NCBI RefSeq assembly: GCF_001618425.1
Contig: NZ_BDCU01000027.1
Span: 1-64,000 of the forward strand
Length of the DNA stretch: 64,000 bases
DNA from: Nocardia fusca NBRC 14340
GTDB lineage: Bacteria > Actinomycetota > Actinomycetes > Mycobacteriales > Mycobacteriaceae
Direction: 5' to 3'
Below the pieces are notes generated by a model, which did no database searches, had not been told where the DNA came from, and was given only the letters and a program-made list of their open reading frames with translations. Made by a program: the position numbers and the translations under genes. Positions 25,650-34,117 of the stretch are shown here, in pieces. The first letter of the stretch is position 1. Every line of letters begins with the position of its first letter.

Positions 25650-26747
25650 CTAGGCCGGAGTGGTGAGATAGTGGCGCAGCATCTCTGTCACCGCGGTGAT
25701 CTGGGCCAACGGGACGTGCTCGTCGCGTTTGTGCGCGAGGTTGGGGTCGCCCGGGCCGAAGTTCACGGCGGGGATACCGCGGGCGGCGAACCGGGAGACA
25801 TCGGTCCATCCGTATTTGGCCCGCACGCCCGCCGACCCGTGCGCCCGCACGGTGTCGACCAGACCGCGCGCCGCGGGGGCGGTGAGACCGGGCAGCGCGC
25901 CGGGGGCCGCGTCGGTGACCTCCAGGTCGAGTTCGAGACCCGCGAACACCTCGCGCACGTGGTCGATCGCCTGCTCCACCGAACGGTCCGGGGCGAAACG
26001 GAAATTCACCTCGACCTCGGCCTCGTCCGGCACCACGTTGCCCGCGACCCCGCCGCCGGCACGGACCGCGGACAGCCCCTCGCGGTAGCGGCAACCGTCG
26101 ATCTCGACCTCCCGGGCGCGGTACTCCGCGAGCCGCCCCAGGACCGGCGCCAACCGGTGGATCGCGTTGTCGCCGAGCCAGGAGCGGGCCGAATGCGCAC
26201 GAACCCCGGTAGTCCGCAACCGAACCCGCAGCGTGCCCTGGCAACCGGCCTCGATCCAGCCGCCGGAGGGTTCGCCCAGGATCGCCAGATCACCGTCCAG
26301 CCATTCCGGCACTTCCCGCTCGATGGCGGTGAGTCCGTTGAATTCGGCGGAGATCTCCTCGCAGTCGTAGAAGATCAGGGTCAGATCGTGGGCCGGTTCG
26401 GCGACGGTGGCGGCCAGATGCAGGAACACCGCGTCGCCCGATTTCATATCCACCGAACCGCAACCGTAGAAGACCTCGGCGCCGTTCTCGGTGGTGAACC
26501 GGCCCGGCACATTGTCCGCGATCGGCACGGTGTCCAGATGCCCGGCCAGCACGACCCGGGTCGGCAGTCCCCGGTTCGTCCGGGCGAGCACCACATTGCC
26601 GCGGCGCAGCACCTCGAAACCGCTGGTCTGGGTACGCAGCGCAGTTTCCACGGCGGCCGTGATCGCGGCCTCGTCCCGAGAAACGCTCGGGATGTCGACG
26701 AGGGCCGCGGTGAGGGCGATGGGGTCGGCGTGCAGGTCGAGTGTCAC
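25650..26747 (-). CDS. dapE: Succinyl-diaminopimelate desuccinylase
   Basis: A 365-residue M20 metallopeptidase-fold enzyme that removes succinate from N-succinyl-LL-2,6-diaminopimelate on the way to lysine and peptidoglycan meso-DAP. Zinc ligands and catalytic residues appear in AGHLDTVPIADN, YGCGSVDMKSGDA, FYDCEEISAE and the C-terminal DEHVPL. The dimerisation lid lies about residues 170-280. GTG 26747 is chosen because it begins the homologous sequence and a TACGCT box lies 8 bases before it. It diverges from dapD (start 26808), which makes the upstream intermediate, so the 60-base spacer can co-regulate the two. Confidence 0.93.
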   Translation of the reverse strand: MTLDLHADPIALTAALVDIPSVSRDEAAITAAVETALRTQTSGFEVLRRGNVVLARTNRGLPTRVVLAGHLDTVPIADNVPGRFTTENGAEVFYGCGSVDMKSGDAVFLHLAATVAEPAHDLTLIFYDCEEISAEFNGLTAIEREVPEWLDGDLAILGEPSGGWIEAGCQGTLRVRLRTTGVRAHSARSWLGDNAIHRLAPVLGRLAEYRAREVEIDGCRYREGLSAVRAGGGVAGNVVPDEAEVEVNFRFAPDRSVEQAIDHVREVFAGLELDLEVTDAAPGALPGLTAPAARGLVDTVRAHGSAGVRAKYGWTDVSRFAARGIPAVNFGPGDPNLAHKRDEHVPLAQITAVTEMLRHYLTTPA

Positions 26748-26807
26748 AGCGTACGAGCGTAGAGGGGCCCCGCCGTATCGGACCGCCGGTGGGTAGGCTT
26801 CCGTGTC

Positions 26808-27755
26808 GTGAGCACTCAGGGAGCATCCGCCATCGGCATCGCCAACGTGACCTCGGACGGGACCGTTCTGGACACCTGGTTCCCCAACCCGGAGCTGGGT
26901 GAGTTCGGTGACACCGGCACCGAACGCCTCGCCACGGCGCCCGCCGAATTCGCCGAGCTGGTGGGCCCGGACCCGGCCCGCGGCGTCGATGTCGTCGCGG
27001 TGCGCACCACCATCGCCGACCTGTCCGCCGCCCCGGTGGACGCTCACGATGTCTATCTGCGGCTGCACCTGCTCTCGCATCGCCTGGTCCGGCCGCACGG
27101 GGTGAGCCTGGAGGGCCAGTTCGCCCTGCTCAGCAATGTGGTGTGGACCAATCACGGCCCGGCGGCGGTCGAAGGATTCGAGATCACCCGTGCCAAATTG
27201 CGCGCTCGTGGCCCGGTCACGGTGTACAGCGTCGACAAGTTTCCGCGCATGGTCGACTACGTGGTCCCGTCCGGTGTCCGTATCGGTGACGCCGACCGGG
27301 TCCGGCTGGGCGCGCACCTCGCCGCCGGCACCACCGTGATGCACGAGGGCTTCGTGAACTTCAACGCCGGCACCCTGGGCACCTCCATGGTCGAGGGCCG
27401 GATCTCCGCCGGAGTGGTCGTCGGCGACGGCTCCGATATCGGCGGCGGCTCCTCTACCATGGGCACCCTTTCCGGCGGCGGCACCACCGTCATCTCGATC
27501 GGTGAGCGCTCACTGCTGGGTGCCAACTCCGGCCTGGGCATTCCGCTCGGCGACGACTGCGTGGTCGAGGCCGGTCTCTACCTCACCGCCGGCACCAAGG
27601 TCACCGCCCCGGACGGCACCGTGGTGAAGGCGGCCGAACTGAGCGGCAAGGACAACCTGCTGTTCCGCCGCAACTCGCGCACCGGAACCGTCGAGGTGGT
27701 GCCGCGCGCCGGGACCGGTATCGAACTCAACGAGGCCCTGCACGCCCACAACTAG
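26808..27755 (+). CDS. dapD: Tetrahydrodipicolinate N-succinyltransferase
   Basis: A 315-residue DapD of the actinobacterial type. It transfers succinyl from succinyl-CoA to tetrahydrodipicolinate in the DAP/lysine pathway. The C-terminal half is a left-handed beta-helix (GEGFVNFNAG-like turn HEGFVNFNAGTLGTSMVEG, DIGGGSSTMGTL), with active-site residues in FVNFNAGT and GIPLGDDCVVEAGLYLTAG. The N-terminal domain contains YLRLHLLSHRLVRPHG. TAGGCT lies 8 bases before the GTG, and no ribosome binding site is seen. It diverges from dapE. Confidence 0.95.
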   Translation: MSTQGASAIGIANVTSDGTVLDTWFPNPELGEFGDTGTERLATAPAEFAELVGPDPARGVDVVAVRTTIADLSAAPVDAHDVYLRLHLLSHRLVRPHGVSLEGQFALLSNVVWTNHGPAAVEGFEITRAKLRARGPVTVYSVDKFPRMVDYVVPSGVRIGDADRVRLGAHLAAGTTVMHEGFVNFNAGTLGTSMVEGRISAGVVVGDGSDIGGGSSTMGTLSGGGTTVISIGERSLLGANSGLGIPLGDDCVVEAGLYLTAGTKVTAPDGTVVKAAELSGKDNLLFRRNSRTGTVEVVPRAGTGIELNEALHAHN

Positions 27756-27768
27756 GTCCGACGGGGGA

Positions 27769-28137
27769 TCAGAGCCCGAAGGCGATCACGCGTTCGGGGT
27801 GGATGCGGATGAGTTCGCTCTCCTCCGGCCCGATGTAGGTGACCGTTTCGGTCAGCGCTTCCGCGGTGCCCCGGATCTCCAGGCACCGCACCCGCCACGG
27901 CTGGACCGAGGCGATATCGTCGACCACGAATGCCACCCGGTTGTTCCGCGCGAGATTGCGGAACTTCCGGGATCGGCCCATGTTCCAGCCGGCGATATCG
28001 ATGGTGCCGAGTTCGGGGTTGTAGCGGAATCCGACCGGATTGTTCTGTGGTGCCCCGTCCGGCGCCACGGTGGCCAGCCGGCCGAGCCGCTGTCCGGCGA
28101 GGTAGTCGATATGGTCCCGGGTGAGCGTGGTTTTCAT
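27769..28137 (-). CDS. PPOX-class F420-dependent oxidoreductase
   Basis: A 122-residue split-barrel flavin/deazaflavin-binding protein of the pyridoxamine-5'-phosphate-oxidase class. LGRLATVAPDGAPQNNPVGFRYN and SRKFRNLARNNRVAFVVDDI are typical of the F420-binding subgroup; F420 is made here by fbiC in the same window. Such enzymes reduce quinones, biliverdin or other electron acceptors. The ATG at 28137 is preferred to upstream in-frame codons because TATGTT ends 6 bases before it. The promoter is unusual, with a SoxR-like palindrome in a 19-bp spacer. It converges with dapD. Confidence 0.85.
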   Translation of the reverse strand: MKTTLTRDHIDYLAGQRLGRLATVAPDGAPQNNPVGFRYNPELGTIDIAGWNMGRSRKFRNLARNNRVAFVVDDIASVQPWRVRCLEIRGTAEALTETVTYIGPEESELIRIHPERVIAFGL

Positions 28138-28143
28138 GACCAG

Positions 28144-28174
28144 AACATAAAACCGCAACTTAAGTTGAGGTCAA
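28144..28174 (-). promoter_or_regulatory. MerR/SoxR-type promoter
   Basis: On the minus strand -35 TTGACC (28174-28169) and -10 TATGTT (28149-28144) are separated by 19 bases, the stretched spacer typical of MerR-family activation. Centred between them is CCTCAACTTAAGTTGCGG, which fits the SoxR pattern CCTCAA-N6-TTGAGG with one mismatch. Transcription would start at or next to the ATG at 28137. Confidence 0.65.
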
Positions 28175-28395
28175 TGGTCGAACCGTACTTCCGCGCCTGG
28201 CAACCGGCGAGCTGCCACATTGCGGGCCAAGCCCTGCCAGTACATTGGTTCGAGGATTCATTCGGCACGGGTCTGGAGGCGAGTGCGTAACGAACCGTGG
28301 CAGTCCGCCCCACGGTTAAAAACCGTATTGGGGCTGCCGCACGACAAGTGGCACCGATCTGGCCGGGCGAGTGGCTGGCCTGGAAGGATGTCAGC
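28175..28395. other. Non-coding start of an accessory patch
   Basis: No frame here carries a recognisable domain. Together with 28546-28726 it surrounds the IS3 orfA remnant. Part of 28546-28726 is open on the minus strand (AYLGEATARLLDRFAERGIK), but I do not recognise it. Confidence 0.3.
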
Positions 28396-28545
28396 GTGCC
28401 CGAGCCCTACCCGACTGAGTTCCGCCGAGATGTCGTGCGATTCGCCCGCAACCGTGAGCCCGGGTGACGCCGGATGAGGTCGCCCGCGGATTTCGGATTG
28501 CATACAGTGACGCTGTCGTAATGGATGCTGCGTCGTGAGGCCGCA
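28396..28545 (+). pseudogene. Decayed IS3-family transposase OrfA
   Basis: The remnant reads VPEPYPTEFRRDVVRFARNR in one frame, then VTPDEVA in the next, then DFGLHTVTLS, stop, WM in the third. Together these match the N-terminal helix-turn-helix of IS3-type OrfA, which typically runs YPxEFRxDVVxxARxR ... GVTxxQVAxDFGIHxxTLxKWM. At least two frameshifts and one stop show it is dead. No OrfB or clear terminal inverted repeat remains nearby. It lies directly in front of an AT-richer, foreign-looking gene. Confidence 0.75.
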
Positions 28546-28726
28546 TTTGAACGACATAGACGCCTGCCTGCTGGTGCGTACGGCGAGTTCGGTATTGCAT
28601 GGGCATGCCGAGCCGGTTGCCCTTGATCCCTCGCTCGGCGAAACGGTCCAGGAGGCGGGCAGTAGCCTCGCCCAGGTATGCGGCCGCGATCGCAACGCGA
28701 AGACCGACTGAAAGACAGCGCAGGAG

Positions 28727-30688
28727 ATGACTACCCTCGAGTCCCGTGACACCATCGAGCGGAGGGCGCACACCACCGGTGAGGGTTCCGGCGTCGTTGC
28801 CAAAAAAGGTTTTTCCGGCGCTTGGCGTCTCCTCCGCGAAGCAGTGGCAGCAGCCCTCGTTGCCTTGTGCGTGGCCAGTGGTGGACTCACCGCCTTTTCG
28901 CTGGTGCAGTGGCCCGCGTTCACCACTTCAAATGTCCTCCGGGCGCTGACTACGGTCGGCCAAGTTGCATCAGTGGCGCTATTGGTCGCCTCGGTCTTGA
29001 TGCAAAGACGAGCCACGGAAACAGCTAGCTCGGGACAAGCCCCACGACGGACATGGGTGACGAAGCTACTGTCATGGGCTGGTGTGTCAGGCCTTGTTAC
29101 GGCGACGTTGGCGATCCCTCTCGCCGCCACCAGGCTGTATATAGCCGGCCTGGAGCCCGAACAGCAGAAGCGCACGGGGCTTCTCACTGCGCTCAGCGAC
29201 AGCCCTGGGCTTCGTGACAGCACATATCCCGACCTGCCGTCCGACACCGCCGCAGGATGGTTCTGGATCGGTGGGCGCCTCGCAAACTTGGCTGGCGTAC
29301 CTGCTTGGGAGCTGTTCAAGCCATTTTCGGTGGTATCAATCGCAGTAGCAGCGGCCGTAGCCATGGTGTGGTGGACCAAGCTGGGACGATCGCTATGGAT
29401 GACCGGAGCCGCAGTCGTTACCACGGTGGCAGCGGTAGTCGCCGCGGCCGATGATCCGCCAGCGGTGATCGCCCTGGTGATGCTCGGACCAGCGCTGGTT
29501 ACCGCTTGGGGGGCAGTGCGGCCGCAACCCGTTCTGAGTGGCTGGGGTCCGGTCGTTCTGCTCGCTGCCAGCGCGGTCCTCTGCGCCGGTATCGATGAGC
29601 ACTACTTCACGCTTCTGGCAGTCAGCCTCGTCGTGATGGTCGTGGCCTCTGTCGCAGCGGCTCGAATGCAGTCGCGGAAAGCGTTCCCGTCGCTCAAACC
29701 GTTGATCGTCGTGATGGCCGTCGTGGCTGTGTCGGGCGCCGTGATGTACGGCCCCTACCTGCTGGCTCTCATCACCACTCCAGCTTCGGAACGCACTGAT
29801 ATCGGCCTTTCCGCCAGCGAAAGAGCCCTCCCATGGCCAATTGATGTCTCCGCTCTCGGAGCGCTGGGTCTGGTAGGTTTGCTCTGGCTCGTGACTCGGG
29901 TCTACCGTGACCGATTTGCCCAGGCAATAGCTTTGGGTGTCGTCGCCACCTATGTTGGCTGGCTACTTTCCGTCCTCGCCGGTACCGCGGCCATGACGTC
30001 GCTGCAAGCCGAGCAGGCTCTGCGCGTGCTTCTCGCGGCGGCAGGAATATTCGCGTCCGGCGAGCTGGTACGTGAGCTCGCTTCCAGTATCCCTTCGATC
30101 CCGATCCAGCGCGTAGCGCTTGCCCTGGGCGTAATCGCAACGGTGGCAGTCGTGCAGGAGATACCCACCGACCTCCGGACGCCGATATCAGCGGCGTACA
30201 CCGACACTGACGGTTACGGTGACCGGGCCGATGGTTACCCGCCCGCAGCCCCCACACATTTCGACCAGATAGACCAGGCCATACGTGCTGCTCGGCAAGG
30301 TCAACCTCGCGACCAGACCACAGTGCTCACCGGTGACTCGGCGTTCTTCGCGTACCATCCCTACCCGGGCTTCCTGAGCCAGAGCGATCGCTACTCCAAC
30401 CGACTGGCCGACTACAACCGCCGCGTGCGTCAGCTATCTGCCTGGGCGAACCTTCCCAACAGCGAGTCTCTTGTCGACGAACTCGACGCCGGCCAATGGG
30501 ACGCACCCGAGGTGTTTCTGCTCCGTGAAACACCCACGGACTACACCCTGCGGATAGCGCGCGATACCCAGCCCAGCGATCTCGCGACCAGGAGCTACAC
30601 CACCATCCGATTCCCTCGAGCCGTGTTCGACAGCGACCATTTCACCACCACATCGGTGGGCCCCTTCGCGGTTATAGCCCGAAAATAA
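28727..30688 (+). CDS. AftA-like galactan arabinofuranosyltransferase
   Basis: A 653-residue GT-C membrane protein resembling AftA, which adds the first arabinofuranose from decaprenyl-phospho-arabinose to cell-wall galactan. About eleven helices occupy residues 35-490, followed by an extracellular C-terminal domain with FFAYHPYPGFLSQSDRYSN and VFLLRETPTDYTLRIA. The first-loop region reads YPDLPSDTAAGWFWIGGRLA, whereas typical AftA proteins have Pro/Tyr residues between DLP and WFW. Codon use is visibly less GC-rich than neighbours. An IS3 remnant precedes it. It is probably an extra, acquired or diverging copy rather than the main aftA. AGGAG abuts the ATG with almost no spacing. Confidence 0.75.
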   Translation: MTTLESRDTIERRAHTTGEGSGVVAKKGFSGAWRLLREAVAAALVALCVASGGLTAFSLVQWPAFTTSNVLRALTTVGQVASVALLVASVLMQRRATETASSGQAPRRTWVTKLLSWAGVSGLVTATLAIPLAATRLYIAGLEPEQQKRTGLLTALSDSPGLRDSTYPDLPSDTAAGWFWIGGRLANLAGVPAWELFKPFSVVSIAVAAAVAMVWWTKLGRSLWMTGAAVVTTVAAVVAAADDPPAVIALVMLGPALVTAWGAVRPQPVLSGWGPVVLLAASAVLCAGIDEHYFTLLAVSLVVMVVASVAAARMQSRKAFPSLKPLIVVMAVVAVSGAVMYGPYLLALITTPASERTDIGLSASERALPWPIDVSALGALGLVGLLWLVTRVYRDRFAQAIALGVVATYVGWLLSVLAGTAAMTSLQAEQALRVLLAAAGIFASGELVRELASSIPSIPIQRVALALGVIATVAVVQEIPTDLRTPISAAYTDTDGYGDRADGYPPAAPTHFDQIDQAIRAARQGQPRDQTTVLTGDSAFFAYHPYPGFLSQSDRYSNRLADYNRRVRQLSAWANLPNSESLVDELDAGQWDAPEVFLLRETPTDYTLRIARDTQPSDLATRSYTTIRFPRAVFDSDHFTTTSVGPFAVIARK

Positions 30689-30781
30689 CTGTTCAGCGCG
30701 ACGATGAGTCCCATACTGCGGAGCTCTTCGCGACTGGCGCGCCAACTCGAGCCGGAGGCATCAACAACCGCCCGGGTTGCT

Positions 30782-30802
30782 GATCGATAGCAACCATCGA
30801 TC
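30782..30802. promoter_or_regulatory. Inverted repeat, possible operator
   Basis: GATCGAT (30782-30788) and ATCGATC (30796-30802) form a perfect inverted repeat with a 7-base spacer, 94 bases before the small secreted-protein gene. Confidence 0.4.
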
Positions 30803-30852
30803 GACGTCGATAATCGCTGGACATGATGCAAGGCAACGTCTTCATGGCTTGA

Positions 30853-30876
30853 GCATCAGGCCGTTGGGCCTGATGC
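30853..30876. promoter_or_regulatory. Perfect 10-bp inverted repeat before a ribosome binding site
   Basis: GCATCAGGCC (30853-30862) and GGCCTGATGC (30867-30876) flank GTTG, 5 bases before the AGGGAGGA of the next gene. It can form a leader hairpin or serve as an operator. Confidence 0.55.
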
Positions 30877-30895
30877 GACACAGGGAGGACAGACC

Positions 30896-31185
30896 ATGTT
30901 GATCAAATTGACCGTCGGCGCAGTGGTGGTGGCAGCCAGCATTCTCGGTGCTGGCGCTGCCGTGGCGACACCGGTGCCGGGACCCGACGCCAGCCAGACA
31001 GCTCTAGGGGGATCCAGTTCATTGCTCGCTTCGACATAAACAAGCCATACGAATCGGTGGAATTCCGCGACCGAACGTCATGTGAAGATGCTCGAGCGAA
31101 GGAGACCCGTGGTCCGAAGGAGGACCAGTGCACCTTCCACGGGGGTAGCAGCTCGAAGCCCTGGAGCTACTCGTACAACAAGTAA
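30896..31185 (+). pseudogene. Frameshifted small secreted protein
   Basis: An ATG with a strong AGGGAGGA ribosome binding site begins a clear signal peptide (LIKLTVGAVVVAASILGAGA), then VATPVPGPDAS. The frame stops at 31039, but the +1-shifted frame after GGGGG (31007-31011) continues as IQFIARFDINKPYESVEFRD and on to a stop at 31185, with two Cys. One extra G would restore a 96-residue exported protein. Either the gene is broken or the G run is a sequencing error. No domain is recognised. A strong terminator follows. Confidence 0.6.
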
Positions 31186-31252
31186 CTCACCACCGCCTCA
31201 CTGTCCGGTTGACACCAGCTGGTAGCGCAAGTGGGCGGGCAACCTGAATCCG

Positions 31253-31293
31253 GAGGTCCCGATCGCCAGCGGCGATCGGGACCTCTCGATTTT
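31253..31293 (+). terminator. Strong intrinsic terminator
   Basis: GAGGTCCCGATCGCC (31253-31267) pairs perfectly over 15 bp with 31271-31285 around AGC, followed by TCGATTTT. It is the best intrinsic terminator in the window and closes the small secreted-protein transcript. The 225 bases between it and the fadD36 stop hold no recognisable gene. Confidence 0.85.
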
Positions 31294-31518
31294 CGCGACC
31301 CCACAGCCTCGGCCGCAGTGACTGCACGGCCAATCCGAAGTTCGATTCCCTCGACGAGGCAATGCGGGCGCGCCCATCGCACCGCGGCCACGAACCCCCT
31401 CTGCCGCCGAATTCAGGGGCAATCGCCGACCTCCGACGACAGCTGAATATTCCGAAGTCCAGTGACCTCAGCTCGCTGGAGCGTCGGACGCCGCGGCGCC
31501 GATGGCGCCGCAGAGAGC

Positions 31519-32937
31519 TCAATCCAACTGATTCTTCTGAACCTTGCCCATGGCGTTTCGCGGGAGCGAGTCCACGAAGCGGATCTCGCGGGGCCGTTTG
31601 TGCACCGAGAGTTCCCCGGCCACGTGGTCGATGAGTTCCTGTTCGGCCGGCGCCGCCCCGCGCGGGACCACGAAGGCGACGATCCGCTGCCCCAGGTCCG
31701 CGTCGGCCGGACCCACAACGGCCACTTCGGCGACCGACGGATGGCCGAGCAGGGAGGTTTCCACCTCGCCCGCGCCGATCCGGTAGCCGCCGGATTTGAT
31801 GAGGTCCACCGATTCGCGGCCCACGATCCGATGGAAACCGTCCGCGTCGATGGCGGCGACATCGCCGGTGCGGAACCATCCGTCCTCGGTCCAGCAATCG
31901 GCGGTGGCCTCGGGGCGGCCGTGATAGCCGTCGAAGAGCATCGGCCCGCGCACCTGGAGGCCGCCGATACCGGAGCCGTCGTGCGGTACCGGCTGTCCCG
32001 CCTCGTCCCGGAGCCGGGTCTCGACGCCGCGCACCGGTACGCCGACCCAACCGGGCCGGCGTTCGCCGTCCGCCCGGGCCGACAGGGTGATCATGGTTTC
32101 GCTCATGCCGTAGCGTTCGATGGGCCGATGCCCGGTGAGTTCGGCGAGCCGCTCGAACACCGGCACCGGCAGCGGGGCACTACCGGAGATCAACAGCCTG
32201 GCCGCGGCCAGCTCCGCGGCCGCGGCCGGATCCTCGGCGATCCGGGTCCAGACCGTCGGTACGCCGAAGTACATCGTGCCCGGTGCCGCCGCGTAGTTCG
32301 CGGGAGTCGGTTTCCCGGTGTGCACGAGCGGACTACCGACCCGCAGCGGCCCCAGCAGACCCAGGATCAACCCGTGCACATGGAACAGCGGCAGTCCGTG
32401 GACCAGCACATCGGCCGCGGTCCAGGCCCAGGCATCGGCGAGCGCGTCGAGTCCGGCGGCGATGGCCCGGCGGCTCAGCACCACACCTTTGGGAGCGCCG
32501 GTGGTGCCGGAGGTGTAGAGCACGAAAGCCGGTGCGCCCGGGTCGGGCTCGGGGTAGGTGTGCCAGGAGCGGGCGTGCCGCCGCACCGGAACCACCGGCA
32601 GGGCGGTGCCCTCCGGCGCTTCGCCGAGCCATGCCCGGGCGCCGGAATCGGCGAGCATGTGGTCGAGTTCGGCCGTTCCGGAATCGGGCGGTACCGGCAC
32701 CACGGTGACTCCGGCGATCAGGCATCCCACCACCGCGAGCACGGTCGCCGTCGTCGGCCGGGCCAGCACGGCGACTCGTTCGGCGCGGGCGATACGTTCG
32801 GCCACCGAGGTGGCCGCCCCGAGCAGATCACTGCGGGACAGCGTGACACCGTCGATGGTCACGGCGTCCGGGATATCGGCGCCCGCGGCGACGGCGAGGG
32901 GGTCGAGGGAGCTGAGCAGACGGTGGCCGTAGGACAT
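31519..32937 (-). CDS. fadD36: Acyl-CoA synthetase (FadD36-type)
   Basis: A 472-residue adenylate-forming enzyme that activates a carboxylic acid with ATP and CoA. It is short like mycobacterial FadD36 (Rv1193) and malonyl- or matB-type synthetases. AMP-binding motif LYTSGTTGAPKGVVLS, YGMSETM, the hinge region GWFRTGDVAAI and the catalytic Lys in MGKVQKNQ are all present. The substrate is uncertain. TAGTTT ends 6 bases before the ATG at 32937, a leaderless pattern. The upstream gene on the other strand is a DUF2236 protein, not obviously related. Confidence 0.88.
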   Translation of the reverse strand: MSYGHRLLSSLDPLAVAAGADIPDAVTIDGVTLSRSDLLGAATSVAERIARAERVAVLARPTTATVLAVVGCLIAGVTVVPVPPDSGTAELDHMLADSGARAWLGEAPEGTALPVVPVRRHARSWHTYPEPDPGAPAFVLYTSGTTGAPKGVVLSRRAIAAGLDALADAWAWTAADVLVHGLPLFHVHGLILGLLGPLRVGSPLVHTGKPTPANYAAAPGTMYFGVPTVWTRIAEDPAAAAELAAARLLISGSAPLPVPVFERLAELTGHRPIERYGMSETMITLSARADGERRPGWVGVPVRGVETRLRDEAGQPVPHDGSGIGGLQVRGPMLFDGYHGRPEATADCWTEDGWFRTGDVAAIDADGFHRIVGRESVDLIKSGGYRIGAGEVETSLLGHPSVAEVAVVGPADADLGQRIVAFVVPRGAAPAEQELIDHVAGELSVHKRPREIRFVDSLPRNAMGKVQKNQLD

Positions 32938-33200
32938 GCGCCCAAACTACTGCCCCGGCCTCGGCCGGCGGTCGGGCACCTGCCCCGGAAAATCCGGGAA
33001 ATGCGCCGATAGGAGTTCACGTATTCGGCTCGCGGGAAATTCCGCACCCGACAGTGAAACTTTATCGATTCAAATCACACATACCACGACCGGGCTCCGA
33101 ATCGCACGAGATCGAATTGTTCCGGCGTCGCTTGACACATATGGGCAGCGGCGAGAAGGTGAATCGTCAGCTTTCTCGAGCCCTCGAAACGGTGGCTTCC

Positions 33201-34079
33201 ATGACCAGCACGCCCGCCGGAGGACCGCCCGTATCCGGCTCCGCCGATCGACGGGCCGATTCGGTGCAGGACGAGGATTTCGATTTCCGACCCTATATCG
33301 ACGGCGCCGCGATACTCGGGGCCGCCGCCAATGTCATCATGCAGCTCGCCGTCCCCGGGGTCGGTTACGGAGTTCTGGAAAGCCCGGTCGACAGCGGGAA
33401 GCTGACATTGCATCCGGTGAAACGCACGCGCACCACACTCACCTATCTCGCGGTCGCACTGCTCGGCAGCCCCGCCGAGCGGGCCGCTTATCGGGCAGCC
33501 GTCGATACCTCGCATCGCCGGGTGCGCTCGACCACGCAGAGTCCGGTGCGGTACAACGCATTCGACCGCGATCTGCAACTGTGGGTGGCCGCCTGCCTGT
33601 ACTGGGGCGCCCGCGATATCCGGGAGCGTATGCACGGCAAGGCGGACGCCGACCTGGAAGAGACGATCTATCGCCATTCCGCACGATTGGGCACCACCCT
33701 GCAGGTGCCGCCGGATGCCTGGCCGGCCGACCCGGCGGCCTTCGACAGCTACTGGACCGAAAACCTGGCCACGACCCGGATCGACCCACCGGTCCGGGAC
33801 ATGCTGAACGAGATCGTCGATCTGAGGATGTTCCCCCGCCCGGTCCGGCTCCTCGGCGGCCGCTTCAACCGATGGGTCACCGCGGGCCTCCTACCGCCAC
33901 ACCTGCGCACGGAGATGGGCATGGCCTGGTCGGCCGACGACGAGCGCCGGTTCGGGCGCATGCTCCGCGGACTGGGCCGGGTATCGGCGACGCTACCGGC
34001 ACCGCTGCGCAGTTTCCCGATCCAGGCCTACCTGGTGGATTTCCGGATCCGCCGCAGGCTCGGACTGAAACTCGTCTGA
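33201..34079 (+). CDS. DUF2236 (MpaB/Lcp-type) haem oxygenase-like protein 1
   Basis: A 292-residue DUF2236 protein, the family of fungal MpaB and rubber-cleaving Lcp haem enzymes. The core NVIMQLAVPGVGYGVLES leads to RTRTTLTYLAVALLG, with the R-x3-T pattern seen in Lcp. HRRVRSTTQSPVRYNAFD and LQLWVAACLYWGA carry the conserved His and aromatic residues. No signal peptide is seen. Several in-frame starts exist (33054 GTG, 33141 ATG); the ATG at 33201 matches the N-terminal length of the paralogue at 34891. The substrate is unknown. It forms a DUF2236-TetR-DUF2236 set. Confidence 0.8.
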   Translation: MTSTPAGGPPVSGSADRRADSVQDEDFDFRPYIDGAAILGAAANVIMQLAVPGVGYGVLESPVDSGKLTLHPVKRTRTTLTYLAVALLGSPAERAAYRAAVDTSHRRVRSTTQSPVRYNAFDRDLQLWVAACLYWGARDIRERMHGKADADLEETIYRHSARLGTTLQVPPDAWPADPAAFDSYWTENLATTRIDPPVRDMLNEIVDLRMFPRPVRLLGGRFNRWVTAGLLPPHLRTEMGMAWSADDERRFGRMLRGLGRVSATLPAPLRSFPIQAYLVDFRIRRRLGLKLV

Positions 34080-34117
34080 TTCGAATTCGCGGATATGAAA
34101 ACGAGCCTGTCCGACAT

